DNA of 64,000 nt from Anaerolineales bacterium (GTDB taxonomy: Bacteria; Chloroflexota; Anaerolineae; 4572-78; J111). The position numbers were made by a program, and so were the translations under genes. The notes beneath the pieces were generated by a model, which made no database searches, was not told where the DNA came from, and worked only from the letters and a program-made list of their open reading frames with translations. Position 1 is the stretch's first letter. Every line of letters starts with the position of its first letter. Of this stretch, positions 17,995 through 26,931 are shown piece by piece. The DNA is taken from contig JACKAU010000003.1 of assembly GCA_020634855.1 (NCBI GenBank), forward strand, positions 124,001 to 188,000. The letters are read 5' to 3'.

Positions 17995-19098
17995 ATGATC
18001 ATTATCATGCTCATTTTTACGACAGCGCTTTTTTTCGGTAGTGTGGGTACACCACTGGCCCGAAAGTTGGCTATAAAGTCAGGTTTTATTGCTCTCCCCA
18101 AAGCCGACCGCGCCCATGAAGAACCCACCGCTCTAATGGGTGGCTTGGCCATTTACGGAGCGGCCATTTTTACGCTACTGGTCATATTGCTCGGCAGTCC
18201 GCTCATCAGAAACGTTTATCGCATCAGCGAATTCGCCAGTATTATTATTGCCGCATCGCTGATTGCTGCTTTGGGATTGTGGGACGATCGGCGCGCCCTG
18301 CCGCCTTGGGCCAAACTGGTCGGCCAGTTGATTCCGGCCGTTATCGTTTTTATGGCCGGCGTTAGAGTCAGTAGTCTCCCATTACCCATTCCCGATATGT
18401 GGAAAACCTCCCTACAGTTTGTGATTACGCTGGCATGGATTCTTTATATCACCAATGCGATTAACTTTCTAGATAATGCGGATGGCATTGCGGTCATGAC
18501 CAGCACCACCACCAGCGCTATCTTTTTACTTATCGCCATCTTGAACGGCCAGCAGTTAGTTTCGATCTTGGCTGCGGCGGTTTTGGGCGCGAGTTTGGGG
18601 TTTGCCCGCTACAATCTACCCCTACCTAAAAGCACTATCTTTATGGGCGACTCCGGCTCATTGTTTTTAGGCTTTCTTCTGGCAGTGCTGGGGATAAAAA
18701 TTCGCATCCCCGGCAACGTCCCTGAAATCACCTGGATGGTGCCTATTATTGTGCTGGCTCTGCCGATTTTCGATACCGCCTTGGTTTATATCTCAAGAAA
18801 GCGTCGGCATCAATCGTTCTTTATGGGCGGCGTTGATCACAGCACCCATCGTTTGAGCCGCTACGGGCTAGATAAATTGTCGGTCGCACTGGCTGTCGGG
18901 TTGATTAACGGGGCATTAGGGTTGATCGCGATTTTTATTACGCAAGCATCCAGTTCTGAAGCTTATGTTGTGGCCATGTCCCTGGTGGGTATTGCTTTCT
19001 ACGCCTTGTGGCGGCTGGAATTTAAAGCCTCATTCTGGTTTAGAACCGGGAAGGAGCCGGCTCAACTTACGCCGGTACGGATCGAAGGGCAGGGGTAA
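17995..19098 (+). CDS. WecA/MraY family phosphoglycosyl transferase
   Basis: A polytopic membrane enzyme that moves a sugar-1-phosphate from a UDP-sugar to undecaprenyl phosphate, starting a cell-surface glycan. The 367 residues have about ten hydrophobic segments. Marker motifs are DDRRALPPWAKLVGQ (the catalytic DD), NAINFLDNADGIA, FMGDSGSLFLGF, and the histidine-rich HSTHRLSRYG loop. These favour the WecA/TagO branch over MraY. The N-terminus begins in membrane helix 1; alternative starts lie within a few codons. Two polyprenol-linked glycosyltransferase genes occur further along (30-34 kb). The specific sugar is not inferable. Confidence 0.92.
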   Translation: MIIIMLIFTTALFFGSVGTPLARKLAIKSGFIALPKADRAHEEPTALMGGLAIYGAAIFTLLVILLGSPLIRNVYRISEFASIIIAASLIAALGLWDDRRALPPWAKLVGQLIPAVIVFMAGVRVSSLPLPIPDMWKTSLQFVITLAWILYITNAINFLDNADGIAVMTSTTTSAIFLLIAILNGQQLVSILAAAVLGASLGFARYNLPLPKSTIFMGDSGSLFLGFLLAVLGIKIRIPGNVPEITWMVPIIVLALPIFDTALVYISRKRRHQSFFMGGVDHSTHRLSRYGLDKLSVALAVGLINGALGLIAIFITQASSSEAYVVAMSLVGIAFYALWRLEFKASFWFRTGKEPAQLTPVRIEGQG

Positions 19099-19108
19099 GG
19101 TTTTCCAT

Positions 19109-19139
19109 AAAAAATGACCGCTATTCGCGGCCATTTTTT
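19109..19139. terminator. Bidirectional intrinsic terminator
   Basis: AAAAAATGACCGC and GCGGCCATTTTTT pair through 13 positions with one mismatch (G-U on one strand) around a five-base loop. It separates the convergent phosphoglycosyl transferase and sensor kinase genes. Confidence 0.9.
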
Positions 19140-19174
19140 GATTTGTCTTGAGTGCCAATTTTATCGATTTTTTA

Positions 19175-20704
19175 TCACGCCTCATCTGTACTCGTCGAGG
19201 CCCCGTTCTGCTCTAACGGGATAGCCAGGGTAAAGGTACTGCCTTTGTCCGGTTGGCTTTCCACCCAAACCTGACCTCTGTGCTGTTCGGCAATGGTTTT
19301 AACAATGGCTAGTCCCAAACCTGTACCGGGCGTGTCATCCAATTCGGGTCTGGCCCGGAAAAACTTTTCAAACACTCTGGGCAAGTCTTTAGCAGAAATG
19401 CCCGGCCCGTTATCCGTTACTGAAATAACCGCCTGAGCCTGCCCATTTTTCGTGAGATTGATATTGACCCGGCCGCCGGACGGCGTGTATTTGATGGCAT
19501 TATCCACCAAATTACTTACGGCCCGAGACAACAGCACCGAATTTCCCTGAACTAATAACGTATCATCAGCCCCGGCTACAATTAGATCGATTTCTTTAGA
19601 GACGGCCAAAGGCCTGATTGTGCCCAAACTGGACAGTACGATTTCCTCGAAATCGATCTCCTCGACTTTTAACTCCTCCAGCCGCTCCAGCCGGCTCAGT
19701 TCCAACAAATCTTCAATCAACGACTTCATTAGGTTGGCCGCCCGAGACATCCCATCCAAATCCTCTTCCTGACGGACAGTAATCGGGCCATCCATACGCA
19801 TCAACTCGATGTAGCCCTTAAGAGTAGCCAGCGGCGTACGCAGATCATGCGTAAAAGCTGTAACAAAATCCCGTTTAAGCTTATCCAACGCCTTAAAAGC
19901 GCTGATATCTTGCAAAACCGTAACTCGGCCCATTTCCGGAATTTCGACCACATTAGCCCACATCGTCCGGCCATCCGGCAGGGGCACTTCGCCGGAAGAA
20001 GGCGAGTTAGGGGACAAAATTCGGAGCAGTTCGAGATTGTCGGTGAGTTCGGTCAGGGGTTGAAGCGGGGCAGGTTCTCGCTTTAACCCCAAAATATCCC
20101 TGGCCGCGGGATTGACCAGTAATGTTTCGTTCTTGGAGTTGGTAACCAAAACCGCGTCCTGAGTACTATTGATAATAGCCGATAGTTTAATGCGTTCCTG
20201 CTCGGTCTGCCTGAAAAGTTGAGCGTTTTCCAGAGCAATGGCTGCCTGTCCGGCGATAGCTTCCAGCAGCGGCAGATCGCCTTCTTTAAACTGGTTCGGC
20301 TCATCCTGAACCAAAGTCAATACCCCAATAATGCGCTGACGGCGACGCAGCGGCGTGCTAATCACCGAGCGAACATCATAAGGTTGGTTATCATAAACCA
20401 GCCAACGGTCATCGCCCCTGGTGTCGTGGATAACATCACCCCGGCCGTTTTTCAAAACCCAGCCGGCAAACCCTTCAGTCAGAATGGTGCCGACAATAGT
20501 CGCGGCCCGCTCACTGCTGAGATCCTCCTGCTGCAAAATGAAGGCTGAGACCCGATTTTGCTGATCTAATAGCATCACGCTGCCGGTGGTAGCATTCAGG
20601 TGAGCGACAGTGAGATCAAGAACACGGCGCAACATCCTGTCCGGGTGTAAGTCAGCGTTAAGCTCATCACTAATACGATTCAATAAACTCAGTTGCTCTT
20701 GCAT
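19175..20704 (-). CDS. GAF-PAS sensor histidine kinase
   Basis: A soluble two-component sensor of 509 residues. A GAF domain spans about 15-165, a PAS domain about 172-272, and HisKA follows with the phospho-acceptor His286 in FTHDLRTPLATLKGYIELM. The ATPase domain has NLVDNAIKYTPSGG (N box), VTDNGPGIS (G1), FEKFFRA (F box) and GTGLGLAIVKTI (G2). No membrane helix is seen, so the signal is probably cytoplasmic. No response regulator adjoins it, so it is an orphan kinase. AGG and AAGG stretches precede the ATG. The next gene upstream is a zinc-ribbon membrane protein. Confidence 0.95.
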   Translation of the reverse strand: MQEQLSLLNRISDELNADLHPDRMLRRVLDLTVAHLNATTGSVMLLDQQNRVSAFILQQEDLSSERAATIVGTILTEGFAGWVLKNGRGDVIHDTRGDDRWLVYDNQPYDVRSVISTPLRRRQRIIGVLTLVQDEPNQFKEGDLPLLEAIAGQAAIALENAQLFRQTEQERIKLSAIINSTQDAVLVTNSKNETLLVNPAARDILGLKREPAPLQPLTELTDNLELLRILSPNSPSSGEVPLPDGRTMWANVVEIPEMGRVTVLQDISAFKALDKLKRDFVTAFTHDLRTPLATLKGYIELMRMDGPITVRQEEDLDGMSRAANLMKSLIEDLLELSRLERLEELKVEEIDFEEIVLSSLGTIRPLAVSKEIDLIVAGADDTLLVQGNSVLLSRAVSNLVDNAIKYTPSGGRVNINLTKNGQAQAVISVTDNGPGISAKDLPRVFEKFFRARPELDDTPGTGLGLAIVKTIAEQHRGQVWVESQPDKGSTFTLAIPLEQNGASTSTDEA

Positions 20705-20806
20705 AACCTTGCCTGTGTAGTAGTATCATGTTCCTAGTAAAATTATAGCATACTTTAAACAAGTGACAATGTTATTCAAAATATTATGTTTTTATCGCAA
20801 TAGAAC

Positions 20807-21310
20807 TCAAATGGGGAGCATACCAGATGGGGCCGGGGTGACCAGCACAAGCTGGCGGAGCAAATCTTCAAAACCTTCGGGGTCGGTTACCGCCGCCACG
20901 AGGACAATAATTACCGCAAAACAGATACAGAAAAAAATGATCGCCAAACAAGAGCCGCCGACGGTTAATACTTTTCGGGATCGTCTGTCGCCGGTTAGAT
21001 CATTCTCCGGCGCAGAGTCGGCCGGTATGTCATTGGGGGGTTGATCGGATATCGATTCCGGCACGCCGGCCGGTTCAGGCGGAAAAGGGGGTTTTGCCGG
21101 TTCCGCGTCATCGGGCTCCGGTTGCTCCGGCCGGCTTGGAGTTGCTTGAAGCGGCTTCGGAATCGACAGAATCGTCTGCTCGTTATCGAACTCATCGTCA
21201 ATATGATCAGACGGTTTGGCGGGCGACTCCGGTCGTTTGAGCAGTGCGCCGCATTCCACGCAAAAAAGGGTATCAGCGCTGTTCTCGGCGCCGCAATTAG
21301 GGCAATTCAT
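20807..21310 (-). CDS. Zinc-ribbon protein with a C-terminal membrane anchor
   Basis: The 167 residues begin with a rubredoxin-like zinc ribbon, MNCPNCGAENSADTLFCVEC, with CPNC and CVEC pairs spaced for one zinc ion. A long Pro/Glu/Asp-rich disordered linker (about 28-110) leads to one membrane helix (LAIIFFCICFAVIIVLVAAV, about 125-145) and a short outside tail. This layout is common in small bacterial membrane proteins of unknown function. The gene starts 30 bases after the exported protein gene ends, suggesting an operon. No specific role can be assigned. Confidence 0.8.
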   Translation of the reverse strand: MNCPNCGAENSADTLFCVECGALLKRPESPAKPSDHIDDEFDNEQTILSIPKPLQATPSRPEQPEPDDAEPAKPPFPPEPAGVPESISDQPPNDIPADSAPENDLTGDRRSRKVLTVGGSCLAIIFFCICFAVIIVLVAAVTDPEGFEDLLRQLVLVTPAPSGMLPI

Positions 21311-21339
21311 GATTTGATATTCTCAGCCACGGATTAGCA

Positions 21340-22788
21340 TTACCATTTCGGCGCACACGGGTTAGTGGGTTGGCCCGGCGCTAAACAGGTCGGGGTAGCC
21401 GTAGGCATAGGGGGAAGGGGGGTAGCCGTAGGAGAGTCCAGTGCCACACTATTATCATCAGTATTACTTTCCGATAATGGCGTCTCCACCGGCGATGGCG
21501 CTTCAATCGGCAACCGGCGGACCATTTTCCATTGGCCGTTGACCAGTTGCATCTGATACCTCAGGGTATCCACCAGCCCGTTAGCCGAAAATGTAATATC
21601 GACCAAATTTAATTGTCCCTGCTCCCCGGTCACTACATCCCGACCACCGCCGGTAACAAGCAAGTCCGGATCGGTTTCCAAACTGGGAAAGTAGCTCACA
21701 TTTGTAACCGAAAGGTTTGCGACACTAAAATTGGGCAAGCCGAAATACCCGGGGTTGTTACGCTGAGCTTCATTTAGGGCATCACCGGCCAGGAAATCTT
21801 GATAATTCCAACTAGACGTCGTGTCTCGGTTCAAACACAGGGTGTTATCTTGGGATCCGCAGGTTGCGGCGTAAAACCCCAGTACGATTTTCTCCGGGAA
21901 GGGAGTATTGTAAATATCGGCGGGGGGATGTTCAAAAAAATCAACGGTCGAAATAATCGGCGCAGCTAACTCCGCCGATAGCACCAGGGGGTCGAACGTA
22001 TCCCAATAGGTATTATTGGATTGGAGTTGATAAATAGAACGAACCGCTAGTTGGCTGCGTTCGTATCCGTCGCGGTCGATCACAGTTACGTTCTTGGTCT
22101 GGGCATCGAACGAAACGCCGCCGGACCCTCTAAAGAATCCAATGGCCTGGTAACGAGCCGGCGCATCTCGAGGAAAATCCCATGGTTCCGAATTCTGGAC
22201 AAATCGAAACATAGACATGGTACTGTCATCCGAAATAAGGATTTCATTCACGTCGGTGTTGTTTGCGCCGTTTTGGTCAGAGACAATGGCAGCGGTAGTA
22301 AAGTCCAGCGTGCTGGGGTGATCGCTTAAATAGTCGCGAGAGGGAACCTGAAGCTGGTACGGAAACACCACCGGCGGATTACCGCGATCACTATCGTAAA
22401 TAACGCCCTTAATTGGGCTAAGACCATTTTGCAGATCATAACGATAAAAAACCACCCACTCTCGGGTGCCGTCGCCATCGGTATCATACCGTATCACGGA
22501 TTGGACGTTGATAGAGTCTTGCAGTCTTTCCGGAATAGCATTTTCAAAGTTGACAAGCTGTTGCAAACCCACTTGGTAGCCGGATTCGCGAATCAGGGGC
22601 ATAGGATCGGTTCGGGTAATAAGGAAGCCAAATACTAACGCGGTTCCGACAACCGTAGGAATATAGAGGAAATCCAAGAACATATTCTTTAAGTCGCCCG
22701 GTCCGAACACCGGCCCAAAGCGCAGGAGATGCAGAATTGCCGTCGCTAACAGTAATGCTAAGAATACAATTCTAAGATCAAGTGCCAA
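21340..22788 (-). CDS. Exported protein with an N-terminal membrane hairpin, unknown function
   Basis: I do not recognise the family. 482 residues start at a TTG preceded by AGGAGG at five-base spacing. Two hydrophobic segments (about 5-22 and 38-62) are followed by a mostly beta, Asn/Asp-rich extracytoplasmic domain. It includes RYDTDGDGTREWVVFYRYD, which resembles an FG-GAP or calcium-loop-like repeat (DTDGDG). The C-terminal 60 residues are a Pro/Thr/Ser linker with TPTATPLPP and TATPT units. It forms a short minus-strand group with the zinc-ribbon gene. A surface-exposed role is inferred. Confidence 0.75.
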   Translation of the reverse strand: MALDLRIVFLALLLATAILHLLRFGPVFGPGDLKNMFLDFLYIPTVVGTALVFGFLITRTDPMPLIRESGYQVGLQQLVNFENAIPERLQDSINVQSVIRYDTDGDGTREWVVFYRYDLQNGLSPIKGVIYDSDRGNPPVVFPYQLQVPSRDYLSDHPSTLDFTTAAIVSDQNGANNTDVNEILISDDSTMSMFRFVQNSEPWDFPRDAPARYQAIGFFRGSGGVSFDAQTKNVTVIDRDGYERSQLAVRSIYQLQSNNTYWDTFDPLVLSAELAAPIISTVDFFEHPPADIYNTPFPEKIVLGFYAATCGSQDNTLCLNRDTTSSWNYQDFLAGDALNEAQRNNPGYFGLPNFSVANLSVTNVSYFPSLETDPDLLVTGGGRDVVTGEQGQLNLVDITFSANGLVDTLRYQMQLVNGQWKMVRRLPIEAPSPVETPLSESNTDDNSVALDSPTATPLPPMPTATPTCLAPGQPTNPCAPKW

Positions 22789-22930
22789 GATCGCCTCCTT
22801 GTGAACCTAGTTAGCCCATTTCGGCTCAGATTTACTCAAGATTAATGCTTATTAATTTTACTTGATGTAGACATAAAGTGCAAGTAGTTATGTAAAACAG
22901 GGATATTAGATAGTTAGTGGGATGGATGGG

Positions 22931-22960
22931 AGGATTAGTTGGTTGGTTGGTTGGTTGGTC
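22931..22960. repeat. Tandem GGTT tract
   Basis: AGTTGGTTGGTTGG-type tandem units, five or more copies of TTGG, lie beside the lon terminator. Replication slippage would explain them. Confidence 0.75.
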
Positions 22961-22966
22961 GCAAGA

Positions 22967-23001
22967 AAAAAAGGACGTTAGCTAGCTAACATCCTTTTTT
23001 A
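22967..23001 (-). terminator. Intrinsic terminator of lon
   Basis: AAAAAAGGATGTTAGCT pairs with AGCTAACGTCCTTTTTT on the minus strand, with one G-U pair and a T run after the stem. It lies about 145 bases past the lon stop. Confidence 0.85.
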
Positions 23002-23086
23002 GGCCAATTACTTATGGCAAGATATCTTTGAAGGAAAAAAACACGACTATTTCGTTAAATGATTAGAATTGGGCGATTTATGCCGG

Positions 23087-23116
23087 ATAATCTCCCCATT
23101 TCTAATCTCCAATCGC
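23087..23116. repeat. CTAATCTCC-type short repeat tract
   Basis: Units ATAATCTCCCC, CTAATCTCC and CAATCGC lie directly downstream of lon. The same wording appears at 33.8 kb, 41.9 kb and 44.2 kb. Confidence 0.6.
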
Positions 23117-23143
23117 ATCTAATGCGCAGTATGATTGCCCATC

Positions 23144-25540
23144 CTAAGCTGTGGCTGTGTTGCGCCGTTTGGGGGTCTTTTTCTCCGTAATGATCAAGGC
23201 GGTTTGTAATACCTCATCCATCTTATCGGCAAACACAATTGTCAACTCACGCTGAATCTTCTTGGGCACATCCACCATATCTTTACGATTCTGGTGTGGC
23301 ACGATGACCGTATTGACTCCGGCGCGATGGGCCGCCAGGATCTTTTCTTTTAAACCGCCAATCGGCAGGACTTTGCCGCGGAGCGTTATCTCGCCGGTCA
23401 TAGCCACATTACGGCGGACCTTGTAATTGGAAAAAGCCGAAATAAGCGCCGTAGCCATGGTAATGCCCGCGCTGGGGCCATCTTTAGGAATAGCCCCTTC
23501 CGGAACATGGAGATGGATATCAAATTTCTCAAAGTTAGATTTATTGATATTGTAATCTTTAGCATGCGCCCGGGTGTAGGAGAGGGCGGCTTGAATCGAC
23601 TCCTGCATAACTTCGCCTAACTGTCCCGTGAGAGTTAGATCGCCCTTTCCGGGCATCAGCGCCACTTCAATGGGCATGACATCGCCGCCAGCCTCGGTGT
23701 AAGCGATGCCGGTGGCAATGCCGACTTCGTCTACATCGTTCAATTTGCTTTCAGTAAACCGAGGCGGGCCTAAATATTTGGCCAACGCTTGGCGCGTGAT
23801 CAGTTTAGGCACCGGCTTTTTCTCGGCCAGTCGGCGGGTGATTTTACGAAAAATACGACCAATTTCCCGTTCCAGGTTACGCACCCCGGCTTCGTAGGTG
23901 TACTCTCGAATAATACCCTGGATGGCTTTATCAGCTACTCTAATCTCGACCCCTTCCAATCCGTTCTCCTCAATCTGACGCGGAATAATGAACTGGCGGG
24001 CAATCTCCAACTTTTCTTCCTCGATGTAGCCCGAAAATTCGATCACTTCCATTCGATCCTGAAGCGGTGACGGAATGGGGTACAGCGAGTTGGCCGTGGT
24101 GATAAACAACACGTTCGATAGATCGTAATCCAGTTCCAGATAATGATCAGAAAAACTGTGATTTTGTTCGGGATCAAGGGCTTCCAGCAGCGCCGCACTG
24201 GGATCGCCTCTAAAATCCGCGCCGATCTTATCGATCTCATCCAGCATGAAAACGGGATTTAAGGTGCCGGCTCGTCGCATGTTTTGAATGATACGCCCCG
24301 GCAGCGCGCCGATATAGGTCCGACGATGGCCTCGAATTTCAGCTTCATCCCGAATACCGCCCAAGCTAACCCGAATAAACTGTCGGCCCAGCGCATCGGC
24401 GATGGAGCGCCCTAGTGACGTTTTCCCGGTTCCCGGCGGGCCGACGAAGCATAAGATCGGAGAACGCATCTTGTCGCCCGCCCGCTGTCGCACGGCGATA
24501 TGTTCCAAAATCCGCTCTTTGGCTTTAGGTAGGCCAAAATGATTACTGTCCAAAACAGTGGCCACATGATTGATATCATCATTATCTTCACTCAGTTCCG
24601 ACCAGGGCAATTCGACAATCCAATCCAGATAGCTCCTGATAATGCCCACTTCCGGTGCACCGGGCGGCATAATCGCCAGCCGAGCGACTTCTTTTTCGGC
24701 TTTGGTTCTAACCTCTTCGGGCAAAACGGCCTCACTCAACTTTTGGCGAATTTCATTGAGTTCCGAAAACTGCCCATCCATTTCACCCAGCTCATTTTGG
24801 ATGACTCGCATCTGCTCGCGTAAAAAGTATTCGCGCTGGCCTTTATCGACTTCCTGTTGGACGCGATCTTGAATTTGCGACTCAAGCTCCAGCACATCCA
24901 ACTCTTGAGCCAGCATAATATTGAGCTGCTGCAAGCGCGTCACCGGATCGACCGTGCTGAGAATTTGTTGGCGCTGTTCAACGTCAAAATCCATAACCGA
25001 GGCGATCATATCAGCCATCCAGCCCGCCTCATCGATATTGAGGGCGGCGACATAGGCATCGTCCGGCACGTTCCGATCAAGCTGAACGCACTTTTCAAAG
25101 AGCGCCAGCACCGCTCGCATCAAGGCTTCAGAAGAGAGCGACTTTTCGTCATTCTCTTTTAGCCGGCGCACCCTAACCCGGGGGTAGGGGTTGTGCTGAG
25201 TAAATTCGATCAACTCAATGCGCTGGTAACCTTGCACCAGAATATTGGTGCCGCCTTCCGGCATTTTCAGCATGCGGCCTACGGTGGCTTCTGTCCCAAT
25301 GGTGTACAGATCATCCTCATCCGGGTCCTCGATATCCGGGTCATGCTGGGTGACCACAACAATCTGGTTGTTTTCGGCCATCGCCGCTTCCAAAGCCAGA
25401 ATAGAGCGTTTACGCCCAACAAACAGCGGCGTCAGCATCCGCGGGAACACGATGGTATCCCGCACAGCCAGCAGCGGCAGCTCAACTTCGGGTTCATCCA
25501 TATCTAGAGGCACTTCGAATTCTTTTTCTGCGGCTTGCAT
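23144..25540 (-). CDS. lon: ATP-dependent protease Lon
   Basis: Lon degrades misfolded and regulatory proteins in the cytoplasm. 798 residues is the usual size. The N-terminal substrate-binding domain (LPLLAVRDTIVFPRMLTPLFVGR) covers about 15-215. The AAA+ module has Walker A GPPGTGKTSLG near 365 and the following LGGIRDEAEIRGHRRTYIG. The protease domain has the catalytic serine in KDGPSAGITMATAL and the lysine in GGLKEKILAAHRAG. The Shine-Dalgarno GAGGAGAAG precedes the ATG. It is the last gene of a metG-folC-lon run, 41 bases after folC. No CIRCE- or HrcA-like sequence was seen before it. Confidence 0.97.
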   Translation of the reverse strand: MQAAEKEFEVPLDMDEPEVELPLLAVRDTIVFPRMLTPLFVGRKRSILALEAAMAENNQIVVVTQHDPDIEDPDEDDLYTIGTEATVGRMLKMPEGGTNILVQGYQRIELIEFTQHNPYPRVRVRRLKENDEKSLSSEALMRAVLALFEKCVQLDRNVPDDAYVAALNIDEAGWMADMIASVMDFDVEQRQQILSTVDPVTRLQQLNIMLAQELDVLELESQIQDRVQQEVDKGQREYFLREQMRVIQNELGEMDGQFSELNEIRQKLSEAVLPEEVRTKAEKEVARLAIMPPGAPEVGIIRSYLDWIVELPWSELSEDNDDINHVATVLDSNHFGLPKAKERILEHIAVRQRAGDKMRSPILCFVGPPGTGKTSLGRSIADALGRQFIRVSLGGIRDEAEIRGHRRTYIGALPGRIIQNMRRAGTLNPVFMLDEIDKIGADFRGDPSAALLEALDPEQNHSFSDHYLELDYDLSNVLFITTANSLYPIPSPLQDRMEVIEFSGYIEEEKLEIARQFIIPRQIEENGLEGVEIRVADKAIQGIIREYTYEAGVRNLEREIGRIFRKITRRLAEKKPVPKLITRQALAKYLGPPRFTESKLNDVDEVGIATGIAYTEAGGDVMPIEVALMPGKGDLTLTGQLGEVMQESIQAALSYTRAHAKDYNINKSNFEKFDIHLHVPEGAIPKDGPSAGITMATALISAFSNYKVRRNVAMTGEITLRGKVLPIGGLKEKILAAHRAGVNTVIVPHQNRKDMVDVPKKIQRELTIVFADKMDEVLQTALIITEKKTPKRRNTATA

Positions 25541-25581
25541 TCTAGTTACACTTCTCCTCTATCAAATCAATCCATGTCTCT

Positions 25582-26916
25582 TCAGTATAAATCTTTTGGA
25601 TCTAGCGGCGGCAGTTTCAACCCATTGCGCCGTAGCCAAGCTTCGCGAATTTCAGCCACCAAAAAGAGCGAACCGGCCACGCAAATGATGGTGTCAGCCG
25701 TGGCCGTGGCCAAAACCTGATCCAAAGCTAAGGACGGACTCGAGGCCGAGTCCGCCGTGTAACCCAACTCGTCAGCCATAGCAACCAAATTTTCGGGCTG
25801 TTCCGCCCGACGATGGGTCGAGGCAGTCATCATCATTCGCTCAGATAGCGGTAGCAACACCCTAAGCATATCCACTACGGCATGATCATGCGACGCGCCA
25901 AAAATAAAAGTAACCGGTCGCTGACCAAAATAGTGAACCAACGCGCCGGCCAGCTTTTCGGCCGAATCGCCGTTCATAGCGCTGTCCAAAATAACGTAGG
26001 GTCGCCGTTGCAGCAGTTCTAAACGCCCCGGCCACGTCACCGAGGCCAATCCGTGGGTGATGGCCTGGTTTGTAATTTCTACCCCGGCCCGCTCTTTTAA
26101 GCCCGCTAAAGCGGCCAGCGCCGTAACCGCGTTGGTGATCTGGTGGTTGCCCAGCAGCGGTAAGTGATAGATCTGCTCGCAAATGGTAAACGTTTGGCCG
26201 TCAAGCACCGACCGGCCCGGCTGCCACTGCCAATCGCGATCCACTAAAATTAGTTTAGCTTGCCGCTCCAAGCAGACCTGTTCAATCACTCGCCGAGCTT
26301 CGTCAACTTGCGGGGCGCTAATGACCAGCGCCCCATCACGAACGATTCCCGCTTTTTCTGTGGCGATGGCGGTCAAGGTTTGACCTAACACCTGAATATG
26401 ATCATAACTGATCGGCGTAATTACTGCAACTGTCGGCGCTACAACATTGGTCGCGTCTAGGCGTCCCCCTAATCCTACCTCCAAAACGGCAATATCAACC
26501 CCCAAATGAGCAAAGGTAAACAAGGCCAGCGCCGTGGTTAACTCGAACGCAGTCAAGCCGGCGGTTGTTTCAAAGTACGAGCGCAGTTCGCGCAGGACAT
26601 TTAAGAACTCCGCCTCGGCAATTGGCTCTCCGTCCAATCGGATCGACTCGCGAAAAGAGTGAAGATAGGGGGAGGTGTATAAACCGGTTTGATAATGGGC
26701 TGATCGCAGAATCGACTCGCTGATGGCGGCTGTAGACCCTTTGCCTTTGGTGCCGGCAATCAGCAGCGATAAAAACTTCTTTTCCGGACTGCCCAATCGA
26801 GCCAGCAGCCCTTGCAGTCGCTCCAAGCTCCAGTTGCCGGTCTGACCGGGTGTGTAGGCGGGGTAACCCTGAATGTAGGCTAAAGCCTGTCGATAACTGT
26901 GAATGGCAGCCGCCAT
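25582..26916 (-). CDS. folC: Folylpolyglutamate synthase / dihydrofolate synthase
   Basis: A Mur-ligase-family enzyme that adds glutamate to folates and, in bacteria, often also to dihydropteroate. The 444 residues show the ATP loop LLIAGTKGKGSTAAIS near 49-64, LYTSPYLHSFRESIRLDG, the family phrase LEVGLGGRLDATNVV and the ISYDHIQVLGQTLTAIA stretch. The C-terminal domain is normal. It begins 15 bases after metG ends, so the two are co-transcribed, a sensible pairing in one-carbon and formyl-methionine metabolism. Whether it has one or both activities cannot be told from these motifs. Confidence 0.94.
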   Translation of the reverse strand: MAAAIHSYRQALAYIQGYPAYTPGQTGNWSLERLQGLLARLGSPEKKFLSLLIAGTKGKGSTAAISESILRSAHYQTGLYTSPYLHSFRESIRLDGEPIAEAEFLNVLRELRSYFETTAGLTAFELTTALALFTFAHLGVDIAVLEVGLGGRLDATNVVAPTVAVITPISYDHIQVLGQTLTAIATEKAGIVRDGALVISAPQVDEARRVIEQVCLERQAKLILVDRDWQWQPGRSVLDGQTFTICEQIYHLPLLGNHQITNAVTALAALAGLKERAGVEITNQAITHGLASVTWPGRLELLQRRPYVILDSAMNGDSAEKLAGALVHYFGQRPVTFIFGASHDHAVVDMLRVLLPLSERMMMTASTHRRAEQPENLVAMADELGYTADSASSPSLALDQVLATATADTIICVAGSLFLVAEIREAWLRRNGLKLPPLDPKDLY

Positions 26917-26931
26917 AAGCCGTGTGAAACC

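Larger units (their letters stand above)
22789..23143. other. Intergenic region between the exported protein gene and lon
   Basis: The 355 bases hold an AT-rich stretch, a GGTT repeat tract, the lon terminator and a CTAATCTCC-type tract. I see no gene here. Confidence 0.7.
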